This document shows, in pieces, positions 1 through 4,300 of a DNA stretch of 5,254 bases. This DNA is from Clostridia bacterium (GTDB lineage: Bacteria; Bacillota; Clostridia; Oscillospirales; CAG-272). The notes under the pieces are model-generated. The model searched no databases and was not told the origin of the DNA. It worked only from the letters and a program-made list of their open reading frames with translations. The position numbers were made by a program, and so were the translations under genes. The DNA lies in contig JAGBTR010000031.1 of the NCBI GenBank assembly GCA_017631215.1, positions 1 to 5,254 on the forward strand, read 5' to 3'. Positions within the stretch are counted from its first letter, which is position 1. Each line of letters opens with the position of its first letter.

Positions 1-291
1 AACAGCATTGCGGAAATCCTTGTCGAACTGCGCAGCGATCTCCTTGTCGGGATGCAGCGCGTTGCCGTGTGCGGCCAGCGCACAAACGGTCACGTCGTAC
101 TTTTTCAGCAGCGCGATAAACTCATTGTATTTTGCCTCATCAGCAAGCAGCTCCTCGGGGTTGCAGTGCGCCTTACCGGGATAACCGCCCGCACCGATCT
201 CAACCGTGTGAACGCCAAGACCCGTCAGGATCTGCAGCGTCTCCTCCAACGACTTCGCGCCGTACAGATTTGCAAGAACACTCAATTTCAT
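1..291 (-). CDS. Sugar phosphate isomerase/epimerase family protein (xylose-isomerase-like TIM barrel), N-terminal fragment
   Basis: This is the first 97 codons of a gene that runs off the left edge of the window. The protein starts MKLSVLANLYGAKSLEETLQ and continues with a short strand reading VHTVEIGAGGYPGKAHCNP, then an amphipathic helix and the strand YDVTVCALAAHGNALHPD (about residues 60-77). A first strand at the extreme N-terminus, a VEIG strand near residue 30 and an H-G-N-x-L-H-P segment are typical of the AP-endonuclease-2/xylose-isomerase-like TIM barrels called sugar phosphate isomerases/epimerases. In that family the metal ligands lie further on, outside the window. The start is the ATG at 289-291, preceded by AAAGGAAG (299-306) at normal spacing. 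It lies 38 nt after the fucosidase stop in the same direction, so it should be the third gene of the operon. The exact reaction (isomerase, epimerase, dehydratase or 3-keto-glycoside lyase) cannot be told from this fragment. Confidence 0.85.
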   Translation of the reverse strand, partial: MKLSVLANLYGAKSLEETLQILTGLGVHTVEIGAGGYPGKAHCNPEELLADEAKYNEFIALLKKYDVTVCALAAHGNALHPDKEIAAQFDKDFRNAV

Positions 292-329
292 AATGTTTCT
301 TCCTTTCGTAAATGAAATTTTATATTTTT
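292..329. other. AT-rich gap between operon genes
   Basis: These 38 bases separate the fucosidase stop from the next gene. They hold the ribosome binding site AAAGGAAG (299-306, minus) and otherwise an AT-rich run. A weak GAAATT/AATTTC inverted repeat (314-319 and 342-347) spans the stop codon with a 22-base loop; this is too weak to call a terminator, so read-through into the isomerase-like gene is expected. Confidence 0.6.
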
Positions 330-1577
330 TTATTTGATTTTAATTTCAGCGACCCTGACGCAGTGGTTCTGTCCGTAAGGGTAAGTGGCGCACGCGACCG
401 TCAGCGTCTCACCCTCGTGCGTAAAGTCAAGGGCTTGTCCGTTGTCCATCCATGCGACCGATTCGACCTCGCCCGCAAAGCCGTCAAAGCGCACCACGCC
501 GTCTCCGCCGCTCGCGACGGTCACGTTCTGGTCGCCGCGACTTCCGAGATCGTATTTGAAAAGGTAAAAGGTCTTGCCGTCCTTGATATCGCGCAGAATG
601 AAATCGCGCCTGCCGACCTCGGCAAGATACGGCCGCCCATTGTAAATGGCCTTGCCGTAAATACTCATCCAGTACCCGACACTGCTCATCATGGCGCGTG
701 CCATCAGCGGCACGGTGCCATCCCCAGCAGGGCCGATATTGAGCAGCATATTCGCGCCCACCTTGCGGCAATCGCATACTTCCTCAATGATCTGCCGAAC
801 GGGCTTGTAGTCGATGTCGTCCGCATCGCCCCAATGGTTGTTGAGCGTCTCGCACATCTCGCCCGCCACGTATCGGGTCATGCCCGTGCGGTCGATGGGT
901 GTGGGCAGACCGCGCTCGTAGGTCAGCGAATCGATGTATTCGTTGCCCTTCGCACCGCGCGCCGAGAGGCCCGTGTTGTTGACGATCATGGCACTTGGCT
1001 GCAAACGACGGATCATCGAATACAGCGCATCCTCCTGCCAGTCGTCGTTCTTACGGCTCCAGTTGCCGTCGAACCAAAGTCCGCCGATCTCGCCGTAATT
1101 GGTGCAAAGGATCTCGACGCTACGACGCAGATAGACGAGATAATCGTCAAAGCGTTCATAGAAATCGGGGTTGTACCAATCGAGCGTGGTGTGGTAGAAA
1201 AACGGCACGATGTCAGCCCGGCGGCACTCGTCCACGAACTCGCGCACAAGATCGCGCCCGCAAAGGGCGTGCGGCGCGTCGTAGTCGTTGAGCCCGCAGG
1301 TATCGTACAGCGAAAAGCCGTCGTGATGGCGCGTGGTCAGGCAGATGTACTTACACCCTGCCGCCTTACCAACCGAGACAATCTCGGCCATGCTGACGGG
1401 GTTAAAGGTCTCCTTGAGCGCCATATATTCCTCGGTGGGAACACCGCGCAGCTTTTTGACCCACTCACCCTGTCTGAGCTGTGAATACAGACCGAAATGC
1501 ACGAACATTCCAAGTCCCAGCTGTTCAAAATCCTTGATATATTGCGGTGCGACAGGCACCGCGCTCAGTTGCTTCAT
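330..1577 (-). CDS. GH29 alpha-L-fucosidase, intracellular
   Basis: The 415-residue protein should hydrolyse terminal alpha-L-fucose from oligosaccharides by a retaining mechanism. Visible family signatures are GMFVHFGLYS (residues 23-32), TTRHHDGFSLYDT (81-93), a strand with LWFDGNW (167-173) in which D170 is the expected catalytic nucleophile, E240/E243 in a GEMCETLNNHWGD segment that aligns with the conserved region after the barrel's later strands, and LLNIGPAGDG (278-287) closing the barrel. Residues from about 318 form the C-terminal beta-sandwich. The length is near the lower end for the family because there is no extra binding module. No signal peptide is present: the protein opens MKQLSAVPVAPQYIKDFEQL, so it probably acts in the cytoplasm on imported short glycans. 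The reading frame is open 7 codons further up to a GTG at 1596-1598, but the ATG at 1575-1577 has a strong GGGAGGT six bases upstream and is preferred. It is the second gene of the minus-strand operon, 17 nt after its upstream neighbour. The choice between subfamilies (broad versus alpha-1,3/4-specific) is open. Confidence 0.93.
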   Translation of the reverse strand: MKQLSAVPVAPQYIKDFEQLGLGMFVHFGLYSQLRQGEWVKKLRGVPTEEYMALKETFNPVSMAEIVSVGKAAGCKYICLTTRHHDGFSLYDTCGLNDYDAPHALCGRDLVREFVDECRRADIVPFFYHTTLDWYNPDFYERFDDYLVYLRRSVEILCTNYGEIGGLWFDGNWSRKNDDWQEDALYSMIRRLQPSAMIVNNTGLSARGAKGNEYIDSLTYERGLPTPIDRTGMTRYVAGEMCETLNNHWGDADDIDYKPVRQIIEEVCDCRKVGANMLLNIGPAGDGTVPLMARAMMSSVGYWMSIYGKAIYNGRPYLAEVGRRDFILRDIKDGKTFYLFKYDLGSRGDQNVTVASGGDGVVRFDGFAGEVESVAWMDNGQALDFTHEGETLTVACATYPYGQNHCVRVAEIKIK

Positions 1578-1583
1578 ATCCGT

Positions 1584-1590
1584 ACCTCCC
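1584..1590 (-). promoter_or_regulatory. Ribosome binding site that fixes the fucosidase start
   Basis: On the minus strand GGGAGGT is followed after six bases (ACGGAT) by ATG at 1577. This near-perfect Shine-Dalgarno match lies inside the 7-codon extension that a GTG start at 1598 would add, and that GTG overlaps the TGA stop of the preceding gene without a site of its own comparable in strength. The ATG start is therefore preferred. Confidence 0.85.
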
Positions 1591-1594
1591 TCGC

Positions 1595-3328
1595 TCACAG
1601 AACACGGTAGCCGTACGGCTCGATCTCGTGCTGCTCAAAGGTCTTGACCTCATCCGAGAAATTTCCCACGATGCGCGTGCCGTTCTCGTAGGTTGCCACC
1701 TCGATGCCGTCACCGAGAACGTCGTAGCGATCCATATAGACGAACTGCAGATCGCGCAGCGGCTCGTAGTCCATGACACCGCGCTTGATGTAACCGACGC
1801 TTGCCTGCATCTCCTCGCAGGTCAGGTCAATATCGCCCATCCAGTTGGCCTGACCACCCGTGCGGAATTTCGAATAGAAGTAAAAGGTCGGTCTTGCGCC
1901 GTGCAAAATCGCCATCAAGCGCTCCTTGGGCGACTTGGCCGTCGCGTTGACCGTGGCGCTCGACTGATTGTAGAGCACCGTGCCGTGATACGCGACCTCC
2001 CACAGATGCACGAACTCGCTCGTCACGGGCGTCGGGCGGTGACCGAAGCCGTCGCCCATCGTGATGTAAAGACCGTAATCGATATGATCGACAGCATAGT
2101 CGTTGCAGCCCTCGCTCGAGATCGAGCCGAACAGCTCACGCTGCTCGTCAAGGCTGCTGGCAAGTTGCCTGATGCCCTCGGCATAACTCAGCGGATGGAG
2201 CGGATTGTGACAGGGACGCGGCGGAACGATGGAAATGCAATCGGTAAAGTGCATACCGTTCTCGCCCAGCGCCATCACGCGCGGATAGTCACTCAGCGCG
2301 CGAGCGCGCTGACAGGAGGGGCAGACGTAATAGCAATAGCCCCCGCTGAAATGTCCCGAGAGCACGCCGTTGCCCGACTTGTCAAGGATGACGTCGTTCC
2401 AGCTGAAGCAATCCGCGATCTCGTAAGCATCCTGCAGATTGGTGTGCGTCGAGATACGGTAGCCCAGAGATGTGACGTGCTCCACCGTGCGGCGCAGCTC
2501 GTCCTCGCCGCCCAGCGCCTCCTCTACGGGAAAGAGCTGTGGGAAGCGACCGTCGTGACCGCGCACGTTCCAGCCGACAAGCTGAAGGTCGACGCCCTCA
2601 AGACCCTGCCGCTTGCATTCATCGGCGATCTCGCGCACCTGCGCGAAGGTACACGCCACGTGCATGGGCGGCTCAAGCTCAAGCGTCTGATGCTTGATGG
2701 GAGAAGGGCTTGGCTTCCAACCCATGCGGATACGCACGAGCGGATGCCGCCATGCGTATTCCACCGCCTCACGGCGGCATTTTTCGGCAAGCGGGCGGAT
2801 CTCTCCTCTCGCAAGACGAATCTTGCGCTCCATTTTTGCCATATCGTTATAGTCGGCAGCCGCGTCGAGGAATACCAGCTCCAGCTCGATATCCTCGGGC
2901 GCCGCGCCCGTCTCGGGATCGACGTATTCGCTCTCCAGATCGAACACGATCTCCATGCGATACACGCCGTCCTTGACCGTGACGACCGTCGTATACTGAT
3001 AATTTCGCTTGATGCGGACAAGGCAACACACCTCGTCGCGCTTGAAGCCGACAAAGGACATGATCTGTCGCTCCTGGCGATGGGCACAGTCCGCGCGCTG
3101 CTCAAATCTAACGAGAATATCTCCCGTTTGCGTAATGGTTCGGGGGAATACGTAAAAGCCCTCGTCGCCCACGCGCGCCTCGGTAAAGTCACCAAGCGCG
3201 GTGATGTTGCTTGCGGCCTTGATATCTTCCTTTTTCAGGGTCAGAAGCAAGCCGTGCTCCGTTTTGCTCTGCTTGAAGGTGTAAACGTTGCCCTCGGCAT
3301 CGCGGGCTTCAAAATTGTACTTTTTCAT
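1595..3328 (-). CDS. GH101/GH129-like glycoside hydrolase (putative alpha-N-acetylgalactosaminidase-type TIM barrel)
   Basis: This 577-residue protein has an N-terminal beta-rich domain (about 1-200; many short alternating strands such as GVYRMEIVFDLESEY at 121-135), then a TIM barrel (about 215-500) and a short C-terminal beta tail. Barrel landmarks are MHVACTF (222-228), LEGVDLQLVGWNVRGHDG (243-260), YRISTHTNLQDAY (290-302), NGMHFTDCIS (357-366) and LFGSISSEGCND (399-410). D363 after a hydrophobic strand and E406 in the next strand are the likely nucleophile and acid/base. Their 43-residue spacing equals, as far as I recall, the D/E pair of bifidobacterial GH129 NagBb; GH101 has a comparable arrangement. 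Known members split alpha-linked GalNAc from mucin-type glycans, and GH129 is likewise cytoplasmic and without signal peptide, as here. It is the promoter-proximal gene of the operon. The start ATG (3326-3328) has only a modest purine-rich site (GGAAAGTGAG). It could instead belong to an uncharacterised sister family with another alpha-glycosidase specificity; hydrolase fold is likely, substrate is inference. Confidence 0.68.
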   Translation of the reverse strand: MKKYNFEARDAEGNVYTFKQSKTEHGLLLTLKKEDIKAASNITALGDFTEARVGDEGFYVFPRTITQTGDILVRFEQRADCAHRQERQIMSFVGFKRDEVCCLVRIKRNYQYTTVVTVKDGVYRMEIVFDLESEYVDPETGAAPEDIELELVFLDAAADYNDMAKMERKIRLARGEIRPLAEKCRREAVEYAWRHPLVRIRMGWKPSPSPIKHQTLELEPPMHVACTFAQVREIADECKRQGLEGVDLQLVGWNVRGHDGRFPQLFPVEEALGGEDELRRTVEHVTSLGYRISTHTNLQDAYEIADCFSWNDVILDKSGNGVLSGHFSGGYCYYVCPSCQRARALSDYPRVMALGENGMHFTDCISIVPPRPCHNPLHPLSYAEGIRQLASSLDEQRELFGSISSEGCNDYAVDHIDYGLYITMGDGFGHRPTPVTSEFVHLWEVAYHGTVLYNQSSATVNATAKSPKERLMAILHGARPTFYFYSKFRTGGQANWMGDIDLTCEEMQASVGYIKRGVMDYEPLRDLQFVYMDRYDVLGDGIEVATYENGTRIVGNFSDEVKTFEQHEIEPYGYRVL

Positions 3329-3346
3329 ATGATTTTCTCACTTTCC

Positions 3347-3357
3347 GTTGATTTTTG
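3347..3357 (-). promoter_or_regulatory. Inverted copy of the CAAAAATCAAC motif, overlapping the regulator's -35 box
   Basis: The plus strand reads GTTGATTTTTG, the exact reverse complement of the 11-mer found at 3411-3421. It covers the -35 hexamer TTGATT (3348-3353) of the plus-strand promoter, so a protein bound here would block transcription of the AraC gene. It also lies in the leader of the minus-strand operon. The match to the other copies is seen directly; operator function is inference, and part of the identity could reflect the -35 consensus plus an A/T run. Confidence 0.45.
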
Positions 3358-3376
3358 CAGATACATCTGCTATAAT
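3348..3376 (+). promoter_or_regulatory. Sigma-A type promoter of the AraC-family gene
   Basis: TTGATT at 3348-3353 is followed after exactly 17 bases by a perfect TATAAT at 3371-3376. Transcription would start near 3383 and give a leader of about 75 nt before the ATG at 3458. Both hexamers lie in the AT-rich divergent gap directly upstream of the regulator gene, and this is the best promoter match in the window. Confidence 0.75.
3357..3370. promoter_or_regulatory. Short perfect inverted repeat in the promoter spacer, candidate operator
   Basis: GCAGATacATCTGC has two perfect six-base arms around a two-base centre. It fills most of the spacer between the -35 and -10 boxes of the plus-strand promoter and lies just downstream of the predicted start of the minus-strand operon. 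That position would let a dimeric repressor block both promoters. It does not resemble the AT-rich CAAAAATCAAC copies, so it could serve a different regulator, or be chance. Confidence 0.35.
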
Positions 3377-3378
3377 CA

Positions 3379-3407
3379 AGTATAAGTTCTCAAATCAAAC
3401 CTTACAA
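3379..3407 (-). promoter_or_regulatory. Sigma-A type promoter of the glycosidase operon
   Basis: On the minus strand TTGTAA (3402-3407, four of six bases of TTGACA) is followed after 17 bases by TATACT (3379-3384, five of six bases of TATAAT). Transcription would begin near 3372, with a leader of about 44 nt before the ATG at 3328. The weaker -35 box suits an activated promoter, and two repeats lie immediately upstream of it. Its -10 box lies only two bases from the -10 of the opposing promoter, so polymerases could not occupy both at once. Confidence 0.6.
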
Positions 3408-3410
3408 GCA

Positions 3411-3442
3411 CAAAAATCAACCAAAAAGTTCAAAAAATCAAC
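3411..3442. promoter_or_regulatory. Direct repeats CAAAAATCAAC / CAAAAAATCAAC, candidate AraC-protein operator
   Basis: CAAAAATCAAC at 3411-3421 and CAAAAAATCAAC at 3431-3442 are two nearly identical direct repeats; their ATCAAC ends are 21 bases apart, two helical turns. A weaker relative, CAAATCAAAC, stands at 3391-3400. AraC-family proteins typically bind two direct half-sites about two turns apart next to the -35 box of the promoter they activate. Here the proximal repeat ends four bases from the -35 of the minus-strand promoter (about -39 to -49 from its start) and the distal one lies about -59 to -70. Repeats and spacing are seen; binding by the adjacent regulator is inference. Confidence 0.55.
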
Positions 3443-3457
3443 ATTTGGAGAAAAACA

Positions 3458-4300
3458 ATGATATCACTTGACCGATGCAATCCGTATTTGCGCGTCGCCA
3501 TGATCCAGAACCATCTCACCGAAGGGTGCGAGCCGCGCATTCCGTTCGACCACCGTGTGTTTTTCATCTACGAGGGCCGCGGTGTCATTTGGCTCAACGG
3601 CGAGGAACGGCCGCTTGAGCCAAGCTCGCTCATCTTTCTCGGCATACGCGACAGCTACTATTTCAAGGGCAGCTTTCGCGCGGCGGTGCTGAATTTTGAC
3701 ATGACCATGGCGTGCTGCGAGCGTAAGGATGCAATATGCCCCGTTCCTGCGCGGCAATACGACGCATCTTTGGTCTTTGACCAAACCGCCGTCGAGGGGC
3801 TCGACGTCCCCGCCGTGTTCATCGCCGACGCCCAAACGAGAGAGTTCGTGGATCAGCTCGTCAGCATCTACATCCGAGGCGAGGCAAACAGCGCCGCGCG
3901 CTGCTCTGCCTATCTCAAGCTGCTGCTCTCAGATATTCTGACGCAAAAGCCCGAGATCAAGCATGACCGCGCGCAGCTTGCGCGCCAACTGCTCTGCTAT
4001 ATCAAGGACAACCTCGCAACGCTTGAGGGAAACCGCGCGCTCGGCGAGCACTTCGGCTATCACCCCGTTTACCTTGCCAAGCTGTTCCGCGAGCAGACGG
4101 GAAAGACGCTGCACGCCGCCATCACAGAGGAGCGGCTGCGCGTGGCATCACGCCTTCTGACCTATACCAACGATTCCGTGGAGGAGATTGCCCTTCGCGC
4201 GGGCTTCCCCTCCAGAAATCATTTTTGTACCGCGTTCAAGCACGCGTTCGGCTGCACGCCGCTCACCTATCGCGGCAAATACCGACTCGGTCTTGAATAA
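3458..4300 (+). CDS. AraC-family transcriptional regulator with N-terminal cupin sensor
   Basis: The 280-residue protein has the usual two-part architecture of sugar-responsive AraC regulators. Residues about 28-85 form a cupin-like beta barrel (RVFFIYEGRGVIWLNGEE, then SSLIFLGIRDSYYF), the likely effector pocket. After a helical linker (about 125-180) come two helix-turn-helix motifs: the first around 190-214 (LGEHFGYHPVYLAKLFREQTG region) and the second around 240-262 (VEEIALRAGFPSRNHFCTAF), followed by the family's closing pattern FGCTPLTYR (264-272). The ATG at 3458 is preceded by GGAG at 3447-3450 with a seven-base gap. It is transcribed away from the glycosidase operon, a layout that usually marks a local activator of the divergent genes; CAAAAATCAAC repeats in the shared gap are candidate binding sites. 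No transmembrane segment or extra domain is present. The inducer is unknown; a sugar released by the operon's enzymes, such as fucose or GalNAc, or an intact oligosaccharide is plausible. Confidence 0.94.
   Translation: MISLDRCNPYLRVAMIQNHLTEGCEPRIPFDHRVFFIYEGRGVIWLNGEERPLEPSSLIFLGIRDSYYFKGSFRAAVLNFDMTMACCERKDAICPVPARQYDASLVFDQTAVEGLDVPAVFIADAQTREFVDQLVSIYIRGEANSAARCSAYLKLLLSDILTQKPEIKHDRAQLARQLLCYIKDNLATLEGNRALGEHFGYHPVYLAKLFREQTGKTLHAAITEERLRVASRLLTYTNDSVEEIALRAGFPSRNHFCTAFKHAFGCTPLTYRGKYRLGLE

Noticed and set aside
314..347. Possible terminator between fucosidase and isomerase-like gene
   Set aside because: The arms are only six A/T-rich pairs with a 22-base loop and the repeat includes the stop codon; such a stem would be unstable.
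312..1484. A 390-codon open frame on the plus strand opposite the fucosidase
   Set aside because: The minus strand carries all GH29 motifs here. The plus frame is a stop-poor shadow typical of GC-rich genes and begins in the AT-rich gap without a usable start context.
1547..3385. A 612-codon open frame on the plus strand opposite the GH129-like gene
   Set aside because: It mirrors the codon pattern of the minus-strand gene, shows no recognisable domain, has no ribosome binding site worth noting, and overlaps the promoter region. The minus-strand product has clear catalytic-barrel features.
3372..3457. A riboswitch or attenuator in either leader
   Set aside because: The leaders are about 44 and 75 nt, AT-rich, and show no conserved aptamer-like fold or terminator stem.
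4281..4291. ACCGACTCGGT hairpin near the end of the AraC gene as terminator for the oxidoreductase
   Set aside because: Only four or five pairs with a tiny loop and no T-run after it on the minus strand.
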